Of a stretch of 64,000 bases of DNA, positions 12,501-21,983 are shown one piece after another. A program made the position numbers and the translations under genes. Position 1 is the stretch's first letter, and every line of letters starts with the position of its first letter. The stretch comes from Onchidella celtica (Eukaryota; Mollusca; Gastropoda; Systellommatophora; Onchidiidae). The stretch lies in assembly GCA_963931925.1 (NCBI GenBank), contig OZ007571.1:58429625-58493624 (forward strand). The letters are read 5' to 3'. The notes below the pieces were generated by a model that was given only the letters and a program-made list of their open reading frames with translations, made no database searches and had not been told where the DNA came from.

Positions 12501-14011
12501 CCCTTTATGTTTCCTATAATCAAATCGGCCACTGGGTCTTCCACTACTAGCGCTTTGAGAAGCCCAGTATAAAATGGGGTTTCTACCCACATTTCCGCGA
12601 CAGGAGCAGACCTTCTCGTCCCGTCCATCAGGACATAACTCCTGTTCTTCCCAGTTAAGCTGTTAGGAGGCAGTTTGTCCCTTTTTATAATCGCACACGT
12701 GCATCCCGTGTCACGAAGGATAGTAATCTCTTTATCCCCTATCCTCCCCTTCTCCAAAAATGGAGCGGATAAATCATTCTCCGGAACATCGTCTTCGGGC
12801 TCATGTTCTGTCGAACCTTCTAACCCAATACTCTTACCTTCCGTCTCCCAAGAAATGAAGGTCTGTGGCCCAACACTCTGCTCAGCCCCTGGTTGAGTAT
12901 TCGCCCTGCCCGATGACTCCCACTGACTGTCATCGGCTTCCTCATCGCTGGTTAGTACGACTGCGGTCGTCTCTTTCTGTCTCTTCCTACAGAATCTCGC
13001 AATATGGAGAAGTGACCCACACACAAAACAACCACGCCCACTCTCACGCTGGGACTTACCTCGGCTGTCCTCGACAGTGGCAGCAGCACCCTTCTTCGTC
13101 CTGCCCTGGTCACACTGCCTACTCAGGTGATTGGGAGAGCCACAGTTGAAGCATACCGGTTTACTCACTCCTAAACCCTTACTTCTGCTCTCCTCAACCC
13201 TCTTACCTGACTTCTGCTGTTGCTCCAGCCCTCGCTTCGACTGATGAGCCTCACTATACAAGTCCGCCATCTCAACTAACTCATGCACGGACTTGGGGTC
13301 CCTCTCTTTCAAATATATGGAAAGATTACAGTCGACAATCTTCAACATCTGCTCCCTGACTAACAGATCCGTAATCCCTTCCATAGTTCTCTCTGCCTCT
13401 GAGAGGTCTACCCACCTCTCAAAATATCTCTGCAATCTCACGGACAGCTGCGTATAAGTTTCGTCCTTATCTAGACGACTCTCCCTAAACTTACGCCTAT
13501 AACCCTCTGCCGTGAGGTGATACTTCTTGAACAACACCTTCTTTACCTTCTCGTAATCCCTACTGTCTTCATCGCTGAGACCGGAATAAACATCTAACGC
13601 CCTGCCAGTTAACAATGCCCCTAACATGTCTGACCAGGTGTCTTCTTCCCAATCATTTGCCTGCGCGAGCCTTTCAAATCTTTTCAAATACGAGTCGAGA
13701 TCCTCGCGCGAGTCATCAAAAATGGCAATTTTAGGTACCTTCGGGGCAGCAGATTTTCCATTCCCTTTACCATTGTGACACCCGTTTTTGGCTAGTTCCC
13801 GTTCGCATTCCATTCTCTCCCTTTCAAATTGTCTTTCCTTCTCCTTTTCTTCTCGTTCGCGCTCCTTTTCTTCTCGTTCGCGCTCCTTTTCTTCTCGTTC
13901 GATAGCCCTTTGTTCTCGGTTTTGGGCTTTCTCTTCGTCCCACCTAATTTTGAATTCCTCATCACTAATGCCTTCTTGTCTGGCAAGCTTCAGTGCGCCC
14001 AGATAGTCCAT
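9554..14011 (-). CDS. Gag-pol polyprotein with order Gag-PR-IN-RT-RNase H
   Basis: One frame of 1,485 residues from the first ATG (14011); the open frame continues upstream without ATG. Gag has a charged Glu/Arg coiled-coil-like stretch (about 30-70), a capsid-like region (about 90-250) and two CCHC zinc knuckles (287-300 and 328-341). The protease has a DTG at 434-436. Integrase follows: an HHCC zinc-binding motif (H634, H641, C671, C674), catalytic D704, D764 and E800 with DD35E spacing, and a GPY/F-type module near 940. Reverse transcriptase comes only afterwards, with FVDD at 1217-1220, then RNase H (Asp 1368, TDHRPL near 1433). Most Ty3/gypsy elements place integrase last; this order is known from the Gmr1 group. 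There is no gag/pol frameshift, chromodomain or env. The frame is uninterrupted, so the copy may be active (inference). Confidence 0.95.
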   Translation of the reverse strand: MDYLGALKLARQEGISDEEFKIRWDEEKAQNREQRAIEREEKEREREEKEREREEKEKERQFERERMECERELAKNGCHNGKGNGKSAAPKVPKIAIFDDSREDLDSYLKRFERLAQANDWEEDTWSDMLGALLTGRALDVYSGLSDEDSRDYEKVKKVLFKKYHLTAEGYRRKFRESRLDKDETYTQLSVRLQRYFERWVDLSEAERTMEGITDLLVREQMLKIVDCNLSIYLKERDPKSVHELVEMADLYSEAHQSKRGLEQQQKSGKRVEESRSKGLGVSKPVCFNCGSPNHLSRQCDQGRTKKGAAATVEDSRGKSQRESGRGCFVCGSLLHIARFCRKRQKETTAVVLTSDEEADDSQWESSGRANTQPGAEQSVGPQTFISWETEGKSIGLEGSTEHEPEDDVPENDLSAPFLEKGRIGDKEITILRDTGCTCAIIKRDKLPPNSLTGKNRSYVLMDGTRRSAPVAEMWVETPFYTGLLKALVVEDPVADLIIGNIKGASLEKISVVLTRSRKVEIDKEEHECENASAKVSQTTDNEEAKGNSTEEVRVGAKIGELTPGEIARAQREDETLRVLRERATLEQSAEVGTHIKESKGIYYRVKKAGAGRADVEQLLVPKQYRSELMKIAHEGVFGGHLGISRTQDRIMQSFFWPGIGADVGRFCRSCDACQRTSNKGRVTKVPLVPTPLIDTPFSRVAIDLVGPLPRTEHGRSRYILTLVDYATRFPDAVALRGISAEQVSEALMEIFSRLGIPKEIVSDRGSQFTGELMREVSALLKTKQIFCSPYHAMANSLCERFNGVLKNMLRRVAHDRPKDWDRMLCPLLFAYRETPQASTGFSPFELVFGHPVRGPLAILKNLWTGEAESETRSSYEYVVDMRERLEDAMKVVAENSSVEKHRQKKYYDRGAKQRKFQVGDSVLILLPSDGSKLQMTWKGPYKVEEQRGSVNYMVNVKGKRRLYHANMLKKYIEREDEQENTEAIAAAIIDETDEGEEATSMPLETVMPKLEQTETYRDVQLGDTLDQDQREQMQELMEEYKDIFTDVPGLTDLIKHKIPLLDQKPVKVRPYQLPYSTREAVSAEVGKMLAARIIEPSESPYNSPIVLVKKPDGQHRFCNDYRRLNVVTADDAEPMPEVEAIISNLAEAKYFTKLDLTKGFYQVPMAEEDKHLTAFATPFGLYQYRVMPFGLKGSPATFNRLMRKVLKDAGEGVDAFVDDCLIHSANWPDHLERCRNVFERLRRANLKARPTKTLIGMTEVEYLGHKLGQGTVRPQESKVRAIVDCDRPTTKTQVRSFLGLTGYYRKFVPNYSAISAPLSDLTKKSQGTKFAWGHAQENAFNALKICLSSEPILRMPDWNKELILQTDASNLGVSGCLLQEDEGTKYPVVYVSRKLKPAEKNYSTIEKECLAIVFAVSKLQAYLYGRNFVLETDHRPLTWMRTKDQKNARVTRWNLALQPYNSRVSNIRGRDALWADTLSRLPVD

Positions 14012-14278
14012 CAGCAATTGACCTGTAAACAAAGCTAACAATAAAGCGTGGATCGTAACTGTGAAGTTAACAACAATATTCCTGCAATAGCAAACAACAA
14101 TTTTCTCTGTGACAAAAGATAAAATTGAACAGTCAATGCACAGGTAAAATCAGAGCATGTCGCAGGCACTAAATGTCAATCTCTCTCACTCGCCTCAGGG
14201 CAGATGACCTGTCCACACAACCACACAATAGCCCCTTGACACGACCCAGATCAAAATTAAATGTTATTTACTAGCAGG
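14012..14278 (-). other. Untranslated leader of the LTR element
   Basis: About 270 bp between primer binding site and first ATG. No structure or frame of note was recognised. Confidence 0.6.
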
Positions 14279-14296
14279 ATCCCACTTCTGACACCA
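14279..14296 (-). other. Primer binding site, tRNA-Leu type
   Basis: On the plus strand, 18 bases ending CCCACTTCTGACACCA match, from memory, the 3' end of animal tRNA-Leu (CAG-type) including CCA. One base separates it from the 5' LTR. Its complement on the element strand begins TGGTGTCAGAAG, the expected primer binding site position. Confidence 0.85.
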
Positions 14297-14297
14297 T

Positions 14298-15649
14298 TGT
14301 GATGTTTCCACTTTCTCTCACTAACTTTCTTCTGACACCAGCCGTGATGGGCACGGCACAAACACACTAAATAATCGACTATCTCTCTTCTATAAGTTAT
14401 AACAAACGATATCTGTATTGCTTACATATATACAATAATTATTAATTCATTCAATAATAATAGGAACATAGGTCATACAATTTCATGTGAATTTCGATGG
14501 AATGAAGTTGATGCAAATCAGTACATGCTAATTAAATGGCTTCGTAATATTCAATCTCTAGCACATTTTATAAAACACATGGGAACATTCAGCATAAGGA
14601 AACCTCTCCTTTAGGGGTGTATGGCGCTATCTGGGCACTGGTTCTTCCTCCCTACCCTGGCTTGACTGCGCAGTTAGATCAACAGGTATCGGCAGGTACC
14701 AATAGGTCGGGAAGCCAAGAAGCCACGATGTCGTTAATCAAAGTACAAGAAGTTGAGAAGCCAAGAAGGTGTTGTTCTTCCTCCTCTGTAGAAAAACAAT
14801 CGCAAAGTCCTAATCTACTGCTGGAAGGCATGACTTCCATACTTACTCCATGACGGATATTCATCATTAACATTTTTAACCGCTGACACTGTTATAAGTC
14901 AGGCTGCAGCTCCCATACTCCATAGGCTCCCATATAGGCAATAGAATAAACGATCAATACAGTTTTAATGATATTTACACGTTCCCCACGAAGAATAACG
15001 CTCTCTCTAACGGACCCCATCCTATAAGGTTTCGTAACATATATATAACGGCGTTTCCGTGACTCTCTCAGAGGCAGTAGTTATACCAAAGTAAACCCAC
15101 TAGATTTAGGTTCTACAATCATGAACATTAAGTAAAATACACATACATCGTACAATTAACTTACCACTCAGCAACAGCCCAAATGCCGACAAGATACCAA
15201 AGATACCACGCTCTGACAAAGGATGTTTGCGGGTTCCCTGACCTTCCCCACTCACAAGACCAGTACAAAGTTACAGTTGCAGTTGTGGTCTCCTCTTCGG
15301 CACGAAGCTGGTGAGTGCTCTCAGCGGTCTGAAGTTGGAAGGAGCGTTCGGGGATTTATACCCAGTCAGGTAGCGTCCCAAGACGCCCACCGAGTGTGCA
15401 TTAGTTATCCTAATAGCCACCCCCGTCGGCTCCACGTCAAATACTATTGAAACAGCTCTACCCCCCAAGCAATTCCCAGGTGATCTGATCGACAAGTACG
15501 GCGGTCAAGTAAACACTACCCTTTTCGGGTGTCAAAGCGCTTCAGTTGCATCGGCTACTTTCCCCCTCTGGCCTACAATAACTCTGTCTCCCCGCCGTTA
15601 GCTATCTTCCCACGCTAGCTATACCTTGCCTGTCTGTCGCCCTGTTACA
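14298..15649 (-). repeat. 5' LTR
   Basis: This 1,352-bp repeat is identical by eye to the 3' LTR. It is next to the primer binding site, which fixes the element's orientation as minus. A TATATATA stretch near 15042-15050 could be a promoter TATA box; this is speculative. Confidence 0.95.
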
Positions 15650-15654
15650 GCTGG

Positions 15655-16267
15655 GACTGTGTTATATTTAACAATATTCAAGGCAAGTATTCTGACTCAT
15701 AACACTAGTTAGACACACTGACCATAACAACAATCTGTGCTTTTAGATTTTAGACTTACACTTTTTCTATGCATTTTCGCGGTGGGACTTTTGTATAGAA
15801 TTTGGGAAGACTTGTTTGCACAGTGAAACTTTAAAGTTTTAGATTAGGGTTTGGTTGGCCGCCATAATCACTATTTTATTGGCGAAATGGTCACTAGAAC
15901 ATTTTTTTTAACATTGTCAGTGAACTGATTACAATTGAAAAAAATAAAACGACCATTAAGCGTCCTTCGGTTACAGGCCCAAACATCAGCCACTATCTCT
16001 TCATTGATACAAGTACAACCGAGGAATAGAGAAGGACGGGCAGACCATAACCTCACAAATACATATTATTATTATACATGTATCTTTATCATCGTCGAGG
16101 TGAATAGAACATTTTTCAATTCTATCGTCTGCACTCGATAAGCCAGCAGAGAATTATCTTTCAAAGCATATTCTTGATTAGCTTTCAGCGAGATGCAGAC
16201 CTTTTGTAAAAAAAAAAAAAAGAAAGCCGCGTTTTCTCTCAAAACAACATTCTGACATGAGGTAAAT
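15655..16267. other. Gene-free segment
   Basis: No supported gene; AT-rich, with an A15 run near 16208. The tandem array begins at its right edge. Confidence 0.4.
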
Positions 16268-16721
16268 AGCAGTTCCGATGTAAAATTCGTTCTATTCTAT
16301 AAAGCAGATAATGAACAATTCAGTGACGATCTACATAGTAAAAAGCAGTTCCGATGTAAAATTCGTTCTATTCTATAAAGCAGATAATGAACAATTCAGT
16401 GACGATCTACATAGTAAATAGCAGTTCCGATGTCAAATTCGTTCTATTCTATAAAGCAGATAATGAACAATTCAGTGACGATCTACATAGTAAATAGCAG
16501 TTCCGATGTAAATTCGTTCTATTCTATAAAGCAGATAATGAACAATTCAGTGACGATCTACATAGTAAATAGCAGTTCCGATGTCAAATTCGTTCTATTC
16601 TATAAAGCAGATAATGAACAATTCAGTGACGATCTACATAGTAAAAAGCAGTTCCGATGTCAAATTCGTTCTATTCTATAAAGCAGATAATGAACAATTC
16701 AGTGACGATCTACATAGTAAA
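16268..16721. repeat. 76-bp tandem array, six copies
   Basis: Six nearly identical units start with AGCAGTTCCGATGT at 16268, 16344, 16420, 16496, 16571 and 16647. Five periods are 76 bp or one base less. Units differ by single bases (AAA versus CAAA, AATAGC versus AAAAGC). Translation across them gives a repetitive frame that is not a gene, because 76 is not a multiple of three. Confidence 0.95.
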
Positions 16722-17970
16722 AGGTTTAATTCAACACAATGGAAAATAAAGTAGGGACTATTTGGGCCAGGCATCCTAAATACTCACGTTCAGATTTTAG
16801 TCTCCAACTTATGGCCAATTTCCTATAAAGCTATTGCGGTCATGTCGCCAACGAAAAGGATGATGGCCGGAGAGCCAAACTTAATCCAAACTCTAACTCT
16901 AAAACATTCCCAAAAATTCACTGTGCAAACAAAACTCAGCTTGACCACACGGCGCTGAGAGTCATGCCGTAATAATAGTGGACCAACATTTTGAACTCAC
17001 TGATTCTTTATACCGGTGTATGCAAATTGAAACAGGGCAAAATAACATTTTAAAATGCCATCTAGCATCAAGACATTAGCACAGGTTATACTCATCAAAT
17101 TTCTACTAGACAAAGTTTATCACATTCCTACACTCTATCCGATACAGAAGAAGGAGTTCAAGATATAGAAGTGGAAGAATGACTTCTAAATGGGTCCAAT
17201 AAACGCCCAATTAGGGCACAATTTCCCAGGATAACACTGTAAATTGCCCGAGATTTCCATCGTACCGCAGAGCCATTATTTACTCTCGACTGGTGTAAGT
17301 TTCCTTCTCCGTACAAATGTAAGTGCCAACCTTACGACAGAACACATTTACTTCTCCCTAAAACTTCAGTTTTAAGTTTTAGGGATTAGTTTGGCAAGGT
17401 GTTCAGCATTGTTGAACTAGTTCTCGCAACTTTCGTAGTAACGAAGAATTCCTTTAGAGAAGTACAAACCATTTTCACGAGTACAGATTTTAAAAGGGGG
17501 TTTATGCATCATACTTAAACGAAGTTCGCCGATAATTAACACACACACGTTTACATACGCCCACACACAACTCACAATAGTAAGTACACATTTGGAGGAC
17601 AGGCACGCCTATTGTAGCTGTTAATTAAACGTGTTTTTCAAAAGAGAAAAGGCTGGGCGGGACTGAATAATTAACATACCTCAAAGTATTTCCGAACAGA
17701 CAATTTAATTATTATTAACTATGTGTGAATCACAGTAAAATTCCCAAGTACTCAATATCCGAATTTCTAATAGAAAGGTATGAATATAACAAAATTCCAT
17801 TCTTCATTTTTTAACCTAAGAATAATCAGTTTTGAAATTTTAAACAGAGACATGGTATCTGCTAATAAAATGAATGAGTCTCACCTAAAAACACAATTTC
17901 TCACGTTGATTTATGCCCTTTACATTGAGTATTATTTGTGACATTATGGCTATTTTCTGTTACTTATGCA
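16722..17970. other. Gene-free segment
   Basis: AT-rich sequence with no supported gene, tRNA or repeat boundary. Confidence 0.4.
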
Positions 17971-18150
17971 GGCGGAGTGGCCGAGTGGTTAGAGTGCCTG
18001 ACCCAAATGTGAGAGGTCGTACGTTCAAATCTTGCTCGGTATCTCACCTAACGTTTGTCCAAATCTAGTTTCCGATACAGCCTCATAGAACTGAAAATGG
18101 ACGCAGGCAACCCACATGGTTTTGACACCCCCCCCCCCACACACACTCTC
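17971..18150 (+). mobile_element. tRNA-derived SINE, Ser/Leu-like head
   Basis: The sequence opens with a tRNA-like head. An A box (TGGCCGAGTGGTT, 17978-17990) and a B box (CGTTCAAATCT, 18022-18032) are spaced like a pol III promoter. The acceptor ends do not pair, so it is not a functional tRNA gene. About 100 bp of unrelated body follows, then a C-rich tract near 18127-18138. The right boundary is uncertain. GGCCGAGTGGTTA is typical of tRNA-Ser and tRNA-Leu genes. Confidence 0.65.
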
Positions 18151-18219
18151 TTTATTTTCATTTTCTTGTCAATGGCCCAATTCTTCACCATAATAAAATG
18201 AAGAGTGACTCCAGTCAGG

Positions 18220-21100
18220 GCAAGTTCCCAAATAATGCACTGTCAGTTAGTATTTGTTCATACTGTTTCTACTACTGTAATTACATTTCCAGCCTCAATT
18301 GTGACCAGCTTGCGACCAAATTGACGTGGTACCACATTGTAAGACTATACGCTACTGTAATGATCTCGCAAAGTTGTGCGTGCCTGAAACGCTTGATCGA
18401 TTCAATCAAACGTCTTTGCAGGAAAGATGCCTTACTGACTCATTGCTTATTTCACAGAACACATTTTCTTTGGTACACGGACAATCTAAATATATTTAAA
18501 TAAGATTAAGTCATGCTTATCGGGCCATGCAACCAAAAAATGCACTACCCGCTTTAGGTTCTTTGTGATCAGTTTCGGCCAACATTCGACAACGTCATTG
18601 TGATCAGTTCGCCAACATAACCTATACATTATTATTTTGTGGCCAAATAGAAAAACACAATCCTAATCCTGGAAATCCCTTCCCCTGCTCAAAGTGTGCA
18701 AACAAACCTTAATTCGGCCTTTAGGCCTAAACAATAAGTTTGCAAATTATTTCAGCACCCAAATACCGTTGAACAGGCCATATCAGTGGCCAAAAAAAAA
18801 AAAAAAACCCGACTATTCTGGAAGTCTCATCGTAGTAAGGTGTCTCTCCGAAGACAATAGGTGATAAATCCGTGTCGGAATAAATTCAAGTTAGATCTAC
18901 CCCTCATCGCTGGCCTGCCCTCTCCCTCACACTTTGGCTCGTTTCTGAACTGGAGACGACCCAAGAGGTTTGAAAAGTTAATCCCCGACATTACACCTAC
19001 GACACCGTCCGAATACCGAGGTCTTTTACAATAATTACTTTAATGCCGGTTCTTGGGTCGTTTGCCTTCGCTCAGACACGGTTTTAAATCCTCGCTGTAA
19101 GAAGGACGACTTCAACCTTGAAAAGAATCACAGCCTATTATTTGGTAGCTAAATGGCGCAGAACCTACAACCTGAATTTTTTCCCTTCATTGACGGCTAG
19201 GGTTGAATAACAAAGTCGTAAACAGTCATTAACTGCCCTATCATTACGAGCAGAGTCACGATAGGGTGGAAGACCCCCCCCCCCCCCCAAAAAGGGGGGT
19301 GATGGGAGGGATGGGAGAACTTGTATTACTAATATTGTGGAAGGCTTTAGGTGGAATTTCAGAACCACTGTAATCATAATTATTTGTGCCTGAAGCTCGC
19401 CTAATCATCGCGTAAGCTTGTAGGGTACGTGTATCATACACTTTGTCAAGAACTGCATTGGGAAGAAAACCAGACTATGAACTCCTCATTATCTACTGTA
19501 TTGTAATGAAAGTAATTTTTTCCTTATATTTTATATGACAATTTTAACTGTAGAATATGGATGATATAAAATTCTGTTGCAAACTTTTGTCACTTTTACT
19601 ATGATTCATACTGATTTACATGGTGCTGTTTGTTTGTTTTGAAAGCCAGCAACTATTTCAAGCTTAGAAAAGAAAATGTTACGAGTAGGTAATTGATTTT
19701 ACATTTAAGATTATATTTTATTAAGGAACAGGGATAACTGTTCGGATTTGCAGCCAAGGCATTCGGAATGTGTTATTTGTTCTGGAAATTGGGCTACCTG
19801 TATTACACTCTTGCTAAAAATCGGATCAAGGAGGTCAGTACTTTCAAATTCTGCAAAACAGATGTGCAGTGCAAGGGCAAAAAGTCTTATCAAGAACTTA
19901 CTATATATAAACGAACAAGAAAACAAAATTACATTGGCCAGGTGTTTCTAGGATACAACACTCATTATATTTATCAGAAGCAACAAAACATTGTACCCAC
20001 TGACATGCGAGCTTTGTCGATACGACTCTTCATACATAAAGGATTCATTCGTTACAGCTCTGATTTATAGACTATATTAACTGTTCCATCTATAAATGCT
20101 TCCCAATAATCACTGAAATAATACAAGTTTGCTGGATAGTTGTATCTGGTATCAATTTATACACAAACAATAAAAATGCCACATTTCAAATTTTATAATA
20201 CTGATTTGTATTTGCCGTTCAAAATGGGAAATGTCTAAAACATTATTCCGGGTGAAGATTATTTCACTGATTGCTGTAGAACCGGGAGGGCTGCCCGTCT
20301 GGTAAATAATACGTCTTCATCATAATGTTCTGTATCAGTTTTGTGATATAAAAGATTGTTTATCTCAAGTCACTGTAGGAAAATGTGTTGTTGTTGTTGT
20401 TTTTTATCCTAGCAATTCAATCAGAGTTCGAGCCTGTTTTACAAAATAATCTTCTCGCAATTGTGACAACTGATGATACTTTTGCGGGGAAATCACATCG
20501 TAGCTACATTAAGGGATTTTTTCAAACACCTATTGATGACGAAAAATCGCCATGAAAAGCATTTGTTAATTTTGCTCCTGAACTATAATAATATTATAGC
20601 CTTGAGATATGCACAACTATCGCTTGATAACCCTTGGATATCGCGTATTTCCATTATATACGTCGAAAGAGTTGTGCCTCACAGGGAGTGAATTTCGGGG
20701 ACACAAACACTAGCATGAATCAAATTCCATCAACGGGGGTCTTTGGAGGGGGCACTTTACATGCCAGAGCAGCCAAATTATCGGAGATCTCCCTTTTGAG
20801 AAATGTTTGCTGTGTAAATTCCAATAATCTTTGGGATGTCATTCTGTCCACTGGTGTTTATGTCAGAGCACACTAAAAGCCATGTTTTCACCACAAAGAC
20901 GGGTGAAAAATCGTTTCTCAGAGCTATTCGAGCGTTCTCTGGAAATGTCTCGGGCTGTCTTATGTACAGGTATCAACTAGCCGATGGTCACCCCGAATAT
21001 CAATATCATTTTCTTTTGGTTGCTTCAGAACTCTTATTGCAAAGAAACGGGTCTTCATGCACTCGAGATAATGTTCCTTAATGTGATATTATAACACGAG
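18220..21100. other. Gene-free segment
   Basis: No supported gene. It contains C15-A5-G6 at 19274-19299. Short frames near 19748-20070 overlap on both strands and lack recognisable domains. Confidence 0.4.
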
Positions 21101-21106
21101 AACTCA

Positions 21107-21338
21107 ATTGATCCGTCCATTCATCCACCCGTCTCATTGCTCGTTCGTTCGCCAAACAGCCTGTTATAACTTGTCCGCCCGCCCGCCCGCCTGCTCATCC
21201 ATTCATCCACCCATCCACGTATGTATCTATAGATCTATCCATCCACCCATCTACCTGTTTATCTAGTAAACTCAATTTTAAATGCACTATATTGTTTCCG
21301 CTTCAATTTTCATGTTTCTACATTCTTTGCCTTGATGT

Positions 21339-21377
<39 letters not shown>

Positions 21378-21580
21378 TTTTATTTCTTTACTTACTTACA
21401 TATTTATTTTTATTTTGCGGCGTTTTTTGACGTATTTAAAATTTTAACTATTGCTGCTTTTCTTCAAAAGTAAGAGGTAAGAGCAACCCCCCCCCCCCAC
21501 ATGCCTGTTTTACGTGTATGAAGAGTTTATGCACTCGCATATGATGTGTGTGTGTGTGCGCGCGCGCGTGCTCGCCCGTG
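21107..21580. repeat. Simple-sequence cluster (CCAT/CCGC, TTTA, TG/CG)
   Basis: Degenerate CATCCATC and CCGCCCGC repeats lie at 21115-21260, (TTTA)n at about 21340-21385, and C11 near 21488. A (TG)n-(CG)n tract at about 21544-21570 is an alternating purine-pyrimidine stretch able to adopt Z-DNA. Confidence 0.8.
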
Positions 21581-21983
21581 TATGTGTTTCAGGAGGACGA
21601 GTGGGACAAAAGTCAGATCCCTGGACAAAGTTAAAATGAAACAAAAGAAAGAAAAAGTAGTATTTCACAACGCTCCACGTTAGAAACAAACAAGAAAACG
21701 ACAGGATGAATTCTATAACAATGAAAATACAATAAACTATGCAGGGTTTCTATCAGTAGGATCTTTCATCAAGCTGGAAAAATGGGAGAACTTGACCAAA
21801 TTTTAGATTGAATTTGCCACAATGAATGAATAATTAATAATAATAATAATAGTTCGTCCATCAGGTATGATGATGACCTTAACAACACCAGAGGAATAAA
21901 GAACAGAAATTGTTGAGAATTTCAACACATGGACAATAAAGAGAACTAAAGGACACAGAGGACAGAATGGAAAGACTGTTCTT

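Larger units (their letters stand above)
8151..15649 (-). mobile_element. Complete Ty3/gypsy-type LTR retrotransposon, Gmr1-like domain order
   Basis: A 7.5-kb element bounded by two 1,352-bp direct repeats (8151-9502 and 14298-15649) with TG..CA ends and a 5-bp target-site duplication GCTGG (8146-8150 and 15650-15654). On the coding (minus) strand the order is 5' LTR, primer binding site, short leader, a single gag-pol frame (14011-9554), a G-rich polypurine-like tract, 3' LTR. The LTRs have equal length and I saw no differences by eye, indicating recent insertion. No env-like frame is present. The integrase-before-RT order places it with Gmr1-like elements rather than canonical gypsy elements; clade placement needs a tree. 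Confidence 0.95.

Noticed and set aside
17971-18045. Functional tRNA-Ser or tRNA-Leu gene
   Set aside because: A and B boxes are present but the acceptor ends do not pair, and unrelated body sequence follows; SINE is the better reading.
19748-20070. Overlapping frames of 67-100 codons
   Set aside because: Both strands are open over the same span and neither product is recognisable.
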